From positions 1 to 64,000 of the forward strand of contig CACBMB010000003.1 of assembly GCA_902540275.1 (NCBI GenBank): 64,000 nucleotides of DNA, read 5' to 3'. Of this stretch, positions 42,899-51,556 are shown piece by piece (position 1 is the stretch's first letter; every line of letters starts with the position of its first letter). The position numbers and the translations under genes were made by a program. The DNA comes from an uncultured Pelagibacteraceae bacterium (lineage in GTDB: Bacteria > Pseudomonadota > Alphaproteobacteria > Pelagibacterales > Pelagibacteraceae). Under the pieces are notes generated by a model. The model did no database searches. It was not told where the DNA came from and was given only the letters and a program-made list of their open reading frames with translations.

Positions 42899-43227
42899 TA
42901 GTTAACTTGTTCTAAATAGACAGCTATTTCACCACCACAGGCAAGTCCTACTTCCCAAGCACTTTCATTTGAAACTTTAAATTCAATTTTTTTACAAGGC
43001 TTATTATCTTTAATTAAACCAATACACTCTCTGACTACTGCTGACTCAACACATCCACCTGAAACAGATCCTGAAAAATCTCCTTTTTCATTGACAATCA
43101 TTCTGCTCCCAACTTGTCTTGGAGAGGATCCCCAAGTTTGGATTACAGTCGCTAAGACAACTTTTTGATTAGCTTTTACCCAATCGTGAGCTTCTTCTAG
43201 AATTTTTTCATCAAATGAGTTTTTCAT
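42898..43227 (-). CDS. XdhC/CoxI-family protein, N-terminal half
   Basis: A 109-residue protein equal to the XdhC_CoxI domain. VLATVIQTWGSSPRQVGSRMIVNEKGDFSGSVSGGCVESAVVREC contains the conserved Ser-Pro, Gly-Ser-Val-Ser-Gly-Gly-Cys and Glu residues. It ends in ACGGEIAVYLE, where the second part of a full-length XdhC would follow. The next gene begins on its stop codon (TAATG), so the two halves are made in equal amounts. It acts in maturation of the CO-dehydrogenase-like enzyme upstream. Confidence 0.8.
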   Translation of the reverse strand: MKNSFDEKILEEAHDWVKANQKVVLATVIQTWGSSPRQVGSRMIVNEKGDFSGSVSGGCVESAVVRECIGLIKDNKPCKKIEFKVSNESAWEVGLACGGEIAVYLEQVN

Positions 43228-43248
43228 TTGATAAAATATAAATCTTAA

Positions 43249-44034
43249 CTAACAAGCTTCAACAGCTTTTTTAGCATACAAAGACACAAGATTAGCTCTG
43301 TATTCAGCAGATGCATGCATGTCAGAATTCATTCCAGAAGATTTAACTTCCATACCTTCAATTGCTGACACTGAAAAATTTGAGCTCAATTTTTTAGATA
43401 AATCTTGATCAATATAAACACACGATTTTGCACCTGTTACAGCAACATTTACATCTTTTTTATGTTTAGCAACAAACACACCTATGATTGCATATCTTGA
43501 AGCTGGGTTTGGATGTTTTTGATAATCTGCTTTTTCTGGAATTTCAAACTCCACTGCTTCTACAAGTTCCCCACTTTTCAATGCAGTTTCAAACATTCCA
43601 GTAAAAAATTTATCTGCATCTATTTTTCTTTTATTAGTATGGATCACTGCATTAAGTGCCATGCAAGCAGAAGGGTAACAAGCTGAAGGATCATTGTTTG
43701 AAATTGATCCACCAATAGTTCCTCTATTTCTTACTTGGGCATCACCAATGTTGCCAGCTAATTTTGCTAAAGCTGGAATAGCTTTTTTAACATCTTTAGA
43801 TGCTGCAACTTCTGCATGTTTTGTAGTTGCACCTATTGTTACAGATTTTCCACTCACTTTGATGCCAGATAATTTTTTTATATTTTTGATATCAATTACA
43901 TCTTTGTAACTAGCTAATCCTAATTTCATTGAAGGAATAGTTGTCATACCTCCTGCTAAGAAAGCTGAATTAGAAGAGGCTAACTTTGAAGCATCTTTAA
44001 CATCTTTTGGTGCATGATAATTAAATGATTTCAT
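43249..44034 (-). CDS. coxM: CO-dehydrogenase-like FAD-binding medium subunit
   Basis: A 261-residue FAD subunit of the xanthine dehydrogenase family. SNSAFLAGGMTTIPSMKLGLA (~residue 22) is the first FAD-binding segment, and NRGTIGGSISNNDPSACYPSACMALNA (~residue 102) is the second, closely following the family's TIGG motif. It moves electrons from the Fe-S subunit to the final acceptor. The gene follows coxL on the same strand by nine bases. Confidence 0.88.
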   Translation of the reverse strand: MKSFNYHAPKDVKDASKLASSNSAFLAGGMTTIPSMKLGLASYKDVIDIKNIKKLSGIKVSGKSVTIGATTKHAEVAASKDVKKAIPALAKLAGNIGDAQVRNRGTIGGSISNNDPSACYPSACMALNAVIHTNKRKIDADKFFTGMFETALKSGELVEAVEFEIPEKADYQKHPNPASRYAIIGVFVAKHKKDVNVAVTGAKSCVYIDQDLSKKLSSNFSVSAIEGMEVKSSGMNSDMHASAEYRANLVSLYAKKAVEAC

Positions 44035-44043
44035 ATTTTCCTC

Positions 44044-46422
44044 CTATGCTGCTTTAGCGTTTGATTTTTTCATTGCTTTACAAGCTTTCCAAACTTTTTC
44101 AGCTGTTGCCGGCATTGAAATTTCTTGACCACCTAATGCATCAATTACTGCATTCATAACAGTTGGCGGTGAAGCAATTGCACCTGCTTCTCCACAACCT
44201 TTAACTCCTAAAGGGTTAGATGTTGCATGAGTACAAGTAAATCCTAAATTAAATTCAGGAAAATTATCAGCTCTTGGCATTGTGTAATCCATATAAGAAG
44301 CAGTCATTAGCTGTCCTGTTTCATCATATTGAGTATTTTCATGCAAAGCCTGTCCGATACCTTGAGCGATACCTCCGTGAACTTGTCCCTCAACGATCAT
44401 TGGGTTTACTATTCTTCCAAAATCATCAACTGCAGTATATTTTTCAACTTTTACATTTCCAGTATCAGGATCGATTTCTACTTCACATATATGAGAGCCT
44501 GCAGGAAAAGAGAAGTTAGCAGGATCAAAAAATGAAGATTCAATCAAACCTGGTTCATCACCTTCTGGTATTGGTGATTTCATTTCATCTCTTTGACCTG
44601 GTAAATAACAAGCAAAAGCAACTTCTCCAATTGTTTTTTTTTTGTTTGATTTAAGTGCAACAAATTCTCCATCCTTGAATTCAATTTCATCTTCATTAAC
44701 TTCAAGCATTTTAGCTGCAACCCTTTTACCTTTGGCTACAATTTTTTTACAAGCATTTACGATTGCAATACCACCAACGGTTAAAGATCTAGAACCGTAA
44801 GTACCCATTCCAAATGTTCCTTTATCAGTGTCACCATGAACAACATCAATATTTTCCATAGGTACACCCAACTCATCCGCAGCTATTTGTGCAAAAGTTG
44901 TATCATGACTTTGACCATGACTGTGCGCGCCTGTAAATACAGATATCTGTCCTGTAGGATTAAATCTTACTTCAGCTGACTCCCAAAGCCCTACTCCACA
45001 GCCTAATGACATTACTGCTGCAGATGGTGCAATACCACATGCTTCAAAATAAGATGAAACACCTATTCCTCTTAATTTACCATTAGCTTCTGATTTTTTT
45101 CTTCTAGCTTCAAAGCCTTTATAATCAGCCATTTGTTTTGCTTTTTCTAATCCAGCAACATAGTCCCCAGAGTCAACTGTATGAACTAATGTTTGTTTGA
45201 ATGGAAACTGAGTTGGAAAATTTTTCATCCTAATTTCAGTTTTATCAATACCTAGTTCCATTGCAGCTTTTTCTACTAATCTTTCAATTGTATAAGTTGC
45301 TTCTGGTCTTCCAGCACCTCTGTATGCATCAACCGGAGCTGTATTTGTATAAACAGCTTTTACATTAGAATAAGCTGCAGGAATTACGTAAACTCCTGTA
45401 GCACAAGGTCCAAATAAATAAGTTGGAGTAACTGTTCCAAATACTCTCGCATAAGCTCCTAAGTTTGCAATAGTTTCATTTTTAAAACCTAAAAACTTAC
45501 CATCATTAGTTACAGCAAGTTCTGCGTGAGTAACATGGTCTCTTCCATGAGTATCTGTTAAAAAAGACTCTGTTCTTTCTGCTACCCATTTAATTGGTCT
45601 TTCAATTTTTTTTGATGCCCAACTACAAACTATTTCTTCATTGTAAACATTAATTTTAGATCCAAAACCACCACCTACATCTGGAGCGACAACTCTTAAT
45701 TTATTCTCAGGTGCAACACCTCCAAACGCTGACATTACTAATCTTGATAAGTGAGGATTTTGACTTGTAGTATATAAAGTGATTTCTTCTGAGGCAGTGT
45801 TGTAATCTACTACACATGCTCTTGGTTCCATTGCATTAGGAACTAATCTATTATTTATTAAATCAACTTTAATAATTTTATCAGCTTTAGCAAAAGCTTC
45901 ATCAACTGCTTTTCTATCTCCAAGTAACCAATCGTAACAAAGATTTTTATCTACACCGTCATGAATAGCATCACTTTTCATTGCTTCAGCAGGATCTACT
46001 ACTGCTTTTAAAACTTTGTAATCAACTTTTACTTTTTCTGCTCCCTCTTTTGCTTCATCTAAAGTTTCTGCAAAAACAACAGCAACTGGTTCACCCACAA
46101 AGTTAGCAACATCTTTTGCTAAAGGAGGATTTGCAGGAACTTTCATCTCAGATCCATCTTCGCTTCTAATTGCCCAACCAGCAATTAAACCACCAATTTT
46201 ATCTTCTGCTATTTCTTTACCAGTTAGTACTCCAACTACCCCAGATGATTTTAAAGCTTTAGAAGTATCTACACTTTTAATTTTTGCTCTTGCATGCGGA
46301 GATCTTACAAACACTGCGTATGTTTGATTTGCAATATTAATATCTGCTGTATATCTACCTTTTCCCTGTAAAAATCTTGTATCTTCTTTTCTTTCTACTC
46401 TTGATCCAACTAAACTTGCCAT
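44044..46422 (-). CDS. coxL: form II CO-dehydrogenase-like molybdenum large subunit
   Basis: A 792-residue molybdopterin hydroxylase subunit. The active-site loop reads AYRGAGR at residues 366-372. True (form I) CO dehydrogenase has AYxCSFR with a copper-binding cysteine; AYRGAGR marks form II, whose real substrate is uncertain and need not be CO. The GGGFGSK (~250) and GVKGCGEAGAI (~745) segments, including the proposed base Glu, are in place. It works with CoxS and CoxM. The gene order coxS-coxL-coxM differs from the coxMSL order typical of form I clusters. Confidence 0.92.
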   Translation of the reverse strand: MASLVGSRVERKEDTRFLQGKGRYTADINIANQTYAVFVRSPHARAKIKSVDTSKALKSSGVVGVLTGKEIAEDKIGGLIAGWAIRSEDGSEMKVPANPPLAKDVANFVGEPVAVVFAETLDEAKEGAEKVKVDYKVLKAVVDPAEAMKSDAIHDGVDKNLCYDWLLGDRKAVDEAFAKADKIIKVDLINNRLVPNAMEPRACVVDYNTASEEITLYTTSQNPHLSRLVMSAFGGVAPENKLRVVAPDVGGGFGSKINVYNEEIVCSWASKKIERPIKWVAERTESFLTDTHGRDHVTHAELAVTNDGKFLGFKNETIANLGAYARVFGTVTPTYLFGPCATGVYVIPAAYSNVKAVYTNTAPVDAYRGAGRPEATYTIERLVEKAAMELGIDKTEIRMKNFPTQFPFKQTLVHTVDSGDYVAGLEKAKQMADYKGFEARRKKSEANGKLRGIGVSSYFEACGIAPSAAVMSLGCGVGLWESAEVRFNPTGQISVFTGAHSHGQSHDTTFAQIAADELGVPMENIDVVHGDTDKGTFGMGTYGSRSLTVGGIAIVNACKKIVAKGKRVAAKMLEVNEDEIEFKDGEFVALKSNKKKTIGEVAFACYLPGQRDEMKSPIPEGDEPGLIESSFFDPANFSFPAGSHICEVEIDPDTGNVKVEKYTAVDDFGRIVNPMIVEGQVHGGIAQGIGQALHENTQYDETGQLMTASYMDYTMPRADNFPEFNLGFTCTHATSNPLGVKGCGEAGAIASPPTVMNAVIDALGGQEISMPATAEKVWKACKAMKKSNAKAA

Positions 46423-46446
46423 TTTTTTATTCTCCTTTTGTTTTAT

Positions 46447-46911
46447 TTACATTTTTGTTGCAGCTTCTTTAACAGCCGCCACTATATTTTGATAACCTGT
46501 ACATCTACAGATATTACCCTCTAACCATTCTCTGATCTCTTGATCGCTTGGATTTTTCTTTGTCTGTAAAAGATCAACTGCACTCATAACCATGCCAGGT
46601 GTGCAATATCCACATTGTAATCCATGAGTTTTTTTGAATGCTGCTTGCATTGGATGAAGTTTTCCGTCTTTAGCTAAGCCCTCAATAGTTGTTACTTTAG
46701 ATCCTTCAACATCCGCTGCTAATGTAGAACAACTTTTTATTGATTTTCCATTAACATGAACAACACATGCTCCGCATTGGCTAGTATCACATCCAACATG
46801 TGTACCTGTTAAATTTAAATTATCTCTTAAAAAAACTGATAAAAGTGTGTGGTCTGGAACCTCTTTACTTACCTTTTTACCATTTACCTCTAATGTTACT
46901 TTTGTCATCAA
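46447..46911 (-). CDS. coxS: CO-dehydrogenase-like [2Fe-2S] small subunit
   Basis: A 154-residue ferredoxin subunit. Plant-type cluster cysteines are in [18 protein letters not shown] (residues ~40-62), and the second cluster cysteines are in [10 protein letters not shown] and [10 protein letters not shown]. All eight ligands are present. It carries electrons from the molybdenum site to the FAD subunit. It is the first gene of the leftward cox operon. The 123-base region upstream has an 11-base palindrome (46988-46998, TTCTACTAGAA) of unknown role. Confidence 0.92.
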   Translation of the reverse strand: MMTKVTLEVNGKKVSKEVPDHTLLSVFLRDNLNLTGTHVGCDTSQCGACVVHVNGKSIKSCSTLAADVEGSKVTTIEGLAKDGKLHPMQAAFKKTHGLQCGYCTPGMVMSAVDLLQTKKNPSDQEIREWLEGNICRCTGYQNIVAAVKEAATKM

Positions 46912-47034
46912 GTGTCTCCTTCCTGATAGATTCTAAGTACATCACATGTAATATTGAGAAGCAATTGTTAATTTTGTACATTTCTACTTCTACTAGAAAA
47001 TTTATTTCTATTTTTTTTTGATTTTACTTAATTT

Positions 47035-47613
47035 TTATAAGAAGGAGTAAAGCAAAATTCCTATAATTGCCGCAACACCAGCATAAATTAAAATTTTTTG
47101 ATTTTGTTTTTTAGACTTAGCTGCAATTGTTTGATCAATTTTTTCCTCTGACTTCTCCTCATTCTTTGAAATATCATCTGTCGAAATTAATTCTGAAAAT
47201 TTTCCAAAAAAGATATCTGCCATTTTTTTTGCAGTCATGTCTATTAATCTTGATCCAACTTGTGCAATTTTTCCACCAACATTAGCCTCAACTTCATAAA
47301 TTAGATTAGTTCCATTTTCATGATCCTCTAATTTAACTGTTGCTTCTCCTGATGCAAAACCAACTGGAGAATTTCCAGAACCAGTAATTTTATAACTATT
47401 AGGCGGATTAAGATCCGTTAGCTCAATATCACCAGTAAAACTAGCGTTAAAAGGGCCAATTTTATTTGTAGCAGTAGCAGTGAATTCTGTATCTGAATTT
47501 TTCTTAAATTCTTCACATCCGGGTATAGCTTTTTTTAAAATTTCAGGATCGTTCAATGCTTCCCACACTTTTTGTTTAGATAAATTAATTTGATAGGACC
47601 CAGAAAGTTTCAT
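47035..47613 (-). CDS. coxG: CoxG-like SRPBCC protein with C-terminal membrane anchor
   Basis: A 192-residue protein. Residues 1-145 are a CoxG/START-like domain beginning MKLSGSYQINLSKQKVWEALNDPEIL and including IPGCEEF. A charged linker of about 25 residues follows, then a final hydrophobic helix. CoxG in CO oxidisers tethers the dehydrogenase to the membrane and helps deliver electrons to quinone, and the C-terminal helix here fits that job. It lies just upstream of coxS on the same strand, separated by the cox promoter region. Confidence 0.85.
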   Translation of the reverse strand: MKLSGSYQINLSKQKVWEALNDPEILKKAIPGCEEFKKNSDTEFTATATNKIGPFNASFTGDIELTDLNPPNSYKITGSGNSPVGFASGEATVKLEDHENGTNLIYEVEANVGGKIAQVGSRLIDMTAKKMADIFFGKFSELISTDDISKNEEKSEEKIDQTIAAKSKKQNQKILIYAGVAAIIGILLYSFL

Positions 47614-47636
47614 AATATATTTATATAGAAAATTTT

Positions 47637-47882
47637 ATGGATGATAAAACAAAAAAAGAATTACAGTCTGCAACTTTTGATAGATTAATTAATCACCTTA
47701 GAGAAAGAAAGGATGTTCAAAATATAGATTTAATGAATCTTGCAGGCTTTTGTAGAAACTGTTTATCCAAATGGTATAGGGAAGAAGCTGAAAAAAAAGG
47801 AATTACTATTTCAGATCCTGATGCCAGAGAGCATGTTTATGGAATGCCTTACTCAGAATGGAAAGATAAATATCAAAAATAA
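47637..47882 (+). CDS. DUF1244 protein
   Basis: An 81-residue protein of DUF1244, a conserved alphaproteobacterial family of unknown function. LINHLRERKDVQNIDLMNLAGFCRNCLSKWYREEA contains the CxxC-like CRNC and the conserved Trp, and DAREHVYGMPYSEWK closes the domain. It is divergent from coxG and stops flush against moaB (TAATTA). Confidence 0.88.
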   Translation: MDDKTKKELQSATFDRLINHLRERKDVQNIDLMNLAGFCRNCLSKWYREEAEKKGITISDPDAREHVYGMPYSEWKDKYQK

Positions 47883-48383
47883 TTACTTCTCTTTTAATCT
47901 TGGAAATAATTCTACAAAATTACAAGGTTTATGATCAATGTCTAATTGATGTTTTAAAATTCCTTCCCATGCATCTGTTACTCCTCCAGAAGATCCTGGT
48001 AAAGCAAAAATATATTTTCCATTAGATAGGACAGCGCAAGCTCTAGATTGAATTGCCGAAGTTCCAACTGTTTTAATACTAATATTTCTAAATATCTCAC
48101 CAAAACCAGGGATATGCTTTTCAGCAACTTCATTTAATGCCTCGGGTGTTATATCTCTGCCAGTAAGACCTGTACCTCCAGTAGTTATAATGACATCAAC
48201 TTTTTCATTCTTTAACCATTCTCTTAAAATGACAACTATGTCATCTTTATTGTCTTTACATATTTTTCTTTCAATTAGATTGTGATTTGCCTCTTTAAAT
48301 TTATTTACTAGAATTCCACCAGATTTATCATTATCAATTGTTCTAGTATCTGTTACAGTTAATAGTGCAATATTTACTTTCAT
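47883..48383 (-). CDS. moaB: MoaB-like molybdopterin adenylyltransferase
   Basis: A 166-residue MoaB/MogA-fold protein. ITTGGTGLTGRDITPEAL (~residue 66) is the molybdopterin-binding loop, and IFALPGSSGGVTDAWEGIL is near the end. It should adenylylate molybdopterin before metal insertion, or fill that place if no MogA is encoded. MoeA, the partner that inserts molybdate, is not in the window. The gene stands alone between DUF1244 and a TauE-type exporter. Confidence 0.88.
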   Translation of the reverse strand: MKVNIALLTVTDTRTIDNDKSGGILVNKFKEANHNLIERKICKDNKDDIVVILREWLKNEKVDVIITTGGTGLTGRDITPEALNEVAEKHIPGFGEIFRNISIKTVGTSAIQSRACAVLSNGKYIFALPGSSGGVTDAWEGILKHQLDIDHKPCNFVELFPRLKEK

Positions 48384-48397
48384 AAAAAATTTTTTAT

Positions 48398-49144
48398 ATG
48401 ATTATATTATCAGTATTATTTTTTATAACAGCTATTTTATACTCTAGTGTTGGATTTGGAGGTGGATCTACATATTTAGCTTTATTATTGATTTGGGAAA
48501 TTCCATATTATATTTTTCCTGTCATAGCACTTATATGTAATATCATAGTTGTATCTGGAAATTCCTTTAATTATATTAGGGCTGGCAATCATAATTTTAA
48601 GTTATTAGTTCCATTTTTAGTAGGTTCTATTCCTTTTGCTTTTTTTGGAGGATCACTAAAAATTGAAAAAGAAATTTTTGAAATTCTTTTATTTTTTGTC
48701 CTATCAATAGCTGGCATATTATTACTAATAAATAATAAATCTTACGAAAAAAAAAATTTAATTATTAATAAACTTAATTCTATTTATTCTTTTATAATCG
48801 GCTCAATTCTTGGACTGGTTTCTGGAATTGTGGGTATTGGAGGAGGTATCTTTCTGAGCCCTATACTTTTTTTACTAAAAGCAGAAAAACCCAAAGTAAT
48901 CGCAACAACAGCTTCCCTTTTTATTTTGATTAATTCGATATCAGGAATTTTAGGTCAATTTACGAAGGAAAATACTTTTTATGAGTTAACTAATTACTGG
49001 ACGCTTTTTTTAAGCGTTTTAATAGGTGGTTTTATTGGAAATTATTTAAATCTTAAAATACTTTCAAATCGGACTTTAACTATAATGACATCTCTATTAG
49101 TTATTTTTGTTTCTATAAGAATAGGTATAAAGCTTTTCTTATAA
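48398..49144 (+). CDS. TauE/SafE-family anion exporter
   Basis: A 248-residue membrane protein with about eight helices and the two-repeat TauE/SafE pattern: SSVGFGGGSTYLALLLI near residue 17 in the first half, GLVSGIVGIGGGIFLSPILFL (~residue 139) in the second. The family exports sulfite, sulfoacetate or other organic anions, and the name-giving TauE exports sulfite in taurine degraders. With the sulfonate cluster and sorAB in the same window, sulfite export is a fair guess. It is not shown by sequence. Confidence 0.8.
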   Translation: MIILSVLFFITAILYSSVGFGGGSTYLALLLIWEIPYYIFPVIALICNIIVVSGNSFNYIRAGNHNFKLLVPFLVGSIPFAFFGGSLKIEKEIFEILLFFVLSIAGILLLINNKSYEKKNLIINKLNSIYSFIIGSILGLVSGIVGIGGGIFLSPILFLLKAEKPKVIATTASLFILINSISGILGQFTKENTFYELTNYWTLFLSVLIGGFIGNYLNLKILSNRTLTIMTSLLVIFVSIRIGIKLFL

Positions 49145-49152
49145 TTAAATTC

Positions 49153-50061
49153 ATGGATAAAAATTTTTTCAAACAGGTCAGAATTTTAGATGGTGGTATG
49201 GGTCAAGAATTGCTTGCTAGAGGATTGAACCCGAAGGGCACTTTATGGAGTGCAAAAGCACTACTTGAGGAAAAAACACATTCTTTAATTGAAAGTGTGC
49301 ATGAGAATTTTGTTAAAGCCGGTGCAGAAGTAATAATTACTAATACATTTGCAACTCGACGAATTAGACTTAAAGAAAACAATTTAGAGGATAAATTTGA
49401 AATCTTAAATAAGAATGCAGGTAAAATAGCTAAAAAAATTAAAAATAAATATCCTCAAATTTTAATTGCGGGTGGCTTACCTCCTCAAAATACAACATAT
49501 TCTTGTGACACAAGAGATGAGATTGAAATATTTAACAATTTCAAAGATCAAGCAAAAATTTTAGATCCATATGTTGATTTTTTTTATCTTGATGTTCTGA
49601 GTAGTATTAGGGAAATCTCTATTGCAGTTAATTCAATTAAAGAATTTAATAAACCATTTTTAATTGGTGCTCATATTTCTGAGGGAGTAACTTTACCGAG
49701 TGGTGAAAAATTATCAGAAATTACTAAAAAGATTGAAATAAAAAATCTTCTTGGATTAATATTAGCATGTGTTTCTCCAGAAAATTATGAAAAAAATATT
49801 AATGAAATTAAATCTATTGGATTTCCATTTGGTTTTAAAATTAATGCTTTTGAAAAAACTAAAATCACAGGTGGATATAAAAAGAATTATAGAAAAAGTA
49901 AATCTGGAAATCCTAATGAATTTTTAGGTAAAAAAGATGACTTAACCCCAGCAGTTTTAAAAAATTTAGCAAAAAAATTTATTGATGATGGAGCGACAAT
50001 AATTGGTGGATGTTGTGAAACAAATCCATCACATATCAAAGCTTTTTCAGAACTTAAATAG
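49153..50061 (+). CDS. homocysteine S-methyltransferase family enzyme
   Basis: A 302-residue TIM-barrel methyltransferase. ILDGGMGQELLARGLNP opens it, VIITNTFATRR follows, a first zinc-site cysteine is in ACVSPEN (~residue 200), and the paired zinc cysteines are in IGGCCETNPSHIKAF at the end. It transfers a methyl group to homocysteine from a donor such as S-methylmethionine, betaine or dimethylsulfoniopropionate. It starts nine bases after the exporter gene, so no riboswitch separates them. Its stop overlaps the convergent transporter gene by eight bases (TTAAATAG). Confidence 0.82.
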   Translation: MDKNFFKQVRILDGGMGQELLARGLNPKGTLWSAKALLEEKTHSLIESVHENFVKAGAEVIITNTFATRRIRLKENNLEDKFEILNKNAGKIAKKIKNKYPQILIAGGLPPQNTTYSCDTRDEIEIFNNFKDQAKILDPYVDFFYLDVLSSIREISIAVNSIKEFNKPFLIGAHISEGVTLPSGEKLSEITKKIEIKNLLGLILACVSPENYEKNINEIKSIGFPFGFKINAFEKTKITGGYKKNYRKSKSGNPNEFLGKKDDLTPAVLKNLAKKFIDDGATIIGGCCETNPSHIKAFSELK

Positions 50062-50941
50062 TTTTTTGATAGTCTGCTTTTCTTACAAAATAAATTCCCA
50101 CACACACTGCAATAAGAGAAATAAGCACTTTAAAAGTAATTAATTCTTTCAAAAAGATATAGCTTAAAATAGTTCCAAAAATTGGTATCAAATAAGATAC
50201 TTGCGATTGAAAAATTAACCCGTTGTTGACTAAAATTCTAAATCTTAATAACCACGCAATACCAGTCGAAACTAATCCAAGATAGATTACTGAAATAGTT
50301 GAGTCTAACCTAGGTGTTAATTCCCAAGGTTGCTCAATAAAACTTACTAAAGGAATTAGTATAATAGTTGCCCAAATTAAAATTGATCCTGTTACATTTT
50401 CATTTTTTTTCTTACTAATTTTTAGAGTAAGAACTCCTCCAATTACATAACAAGTAGAACCTAAAAGAATTAATAATGCTGATATAAAATTATTTTCATC
50501 AATTAGTAGATTATCAGAAAATAAAAACACAATCCCAGAAAATCCAATCATTATTCCAATGGTTTTGACGAAATTAAATTTTTCATTTTTTGTATAAAAG
50601 TGCGCAAGAACTGTAGAACTTAATGGAGTAGTAGACATCAATATTGCTGCTAAATTACTTTGAACAGATTTTACTCCATAGGCTATTAAAAAAAATGGAG
50701 CGACTAAGTTTATAAAACCTATCATAGCAAACCAATGCCAATCTTTAGAAAATGCTTCAATTTTAATATTTTTAAAATAACACAGTAGTAAAACTGGAAT
50801 TGCTCCAAAAAAAACTCTCAGGAAAGCAATAGTTACAGGTCCAAATGAGTAGGTTGCGATTTTAATATTAAAAAAAGCAGAAGCCCATATCAATGCTAAT
50901 ATAGTTAACAATATATAGTCTAACAGTTTTGGTTGTCTCAT
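50054..50941 (-). CDS. EamA-family (DMT) transporter
   Basis: A 295-residue membrane protein with ten helices in two EamA repeats. The first starts at LALIWASAFFNIKIATYSFGPVTIAFLRV, the second near LLILLGSTCYVIGGVLTLK. It is an exporter or importer of a small metabolite of unknown identity. Its ATG overlaps the end of the YbaK-like gene by four bases, so the two are co-translated. Confidence 0.85.
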   Translation of the reverse strand: MRQPKLLDYILLTILALIWASAFFNIKIATYSFGPVTIAFLRVFFGAIPVLLLCYFKNIKIEAFSKDWHWFAMIGFINLVAPFFLIAYGVKSVQSNLAAILMSTTPLSSTVLAHFYTKNEKFNFVKTIGIMIGFSGIVFLFSDNLLIDENNFISALLILLGSTCYVIGGVLTLKISKKKNENVTGSILIWATIILIPLVSFIEQPWELTPRLDSTISVIYLGLVSTGIAWLLRFRILVNNGLIFQSQVSYLIPIFGTILSYIFLKELITFKVLISLIAVCVGIYFVRKADYQKTI

Positions 50942-51417
50942 TCAGAAATCTCTTTAATTAAACCTTGAGTAATTTTTTGTAGGTTTGAATAATCAATTTT
51001 AAAAACACAATTTGGATGACCAGCCGCTGCATATAAATCAGCAAATCTTTCTAATGATTTATCAATAAAAATATTAACCTTATTTAAATGGCCCACTGGT
51101 GAAACACCGCCAATGGTAAAACCTGTGATATCTTTAACCTCATCAGCAGAAGCCATTGAAGCATCTTTAATATTTAAGGTTTTTTTAATCTTATTCAATG
51201 AAGCTTTTTTATCTCCAGCTATTAAACATAAAGTGAATGTATTTTCAGTTTTAAAAAGTAAGCTTTTTACTATCGCTCCAACTTCACATTTTAAAGAGGA
51301 AGCTGCCTCCAAGGCTGTTCTGGCAGAAGTATCAAGTAAAATAACATTAAAGTTTGGGTCAAAATTTTTTAAAATTTTCTCAACCCTTTTTACTGGCTCT
51401 TTATCTAATGTAGACAT
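50938..51417 (-). CDS. YbaK/ProX-type aminoacyl-tRNA deacylase
   Basis: A 159-residue single-domain protein of the YbaK/ProX editing family, which hydrolyses mischarged tRNA (for example Cys-tRNA-Pro or Ala-tRNA-Pro). ALEAASSLKCEVGAIVKSLLF contains the conserved Lys, SLNKIKKTLNI follows, and TIGGVSPVGHL (~residue 105) is the family's loop around the active site. Which tRNA it edits is unknown. It diverges from glnA. Confidence 0.82.
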   Translation of the reverse strand: MSTLDKEPVKRVEKILKNFDPNFNVILLDTSARTALEAASSLKCEVGAIVKSLLFKTENTFTLCLIAGDKKASLNKIKKTLNIKDASMASADEVKDITGFTIGGVSPVGHLNKVNIFIDKSLERFADLYAAAGHPNCVFKIDYSNLQKITQGLIKEISE

Positions 51418-51556
51418 AATTCAACTTTAAATTGTTGGTTATTTATATTGTAAAATACACACTTATGTAAAAATTGCATAGGTGTTATTAATTAAAAGAG
51501 CATTCTTTATCAGTCTTTATTTGGTATCACAAGGCCCAAATTATATAGGAGAGATT

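Noticed and set aside
44274-44535. Forward-strand frames inside coxL
   Set aside because: They are antisense shadows with no start signal or protein-like composition; coxL is intact over them.
49145-49152. SAM-V-type riboswitch before the homocysteine methyltransferase
   Set aside because: Only eight bases lie between it and the exporter gene, so there is no room.
51418-51556. Structured leader RNA or extended N terminus of glnA
   Set aside because: No convincing stem set was seen, and the extra 25 codons do not resemble GlnA; the ATG with a good SD at 51557 is a better start.
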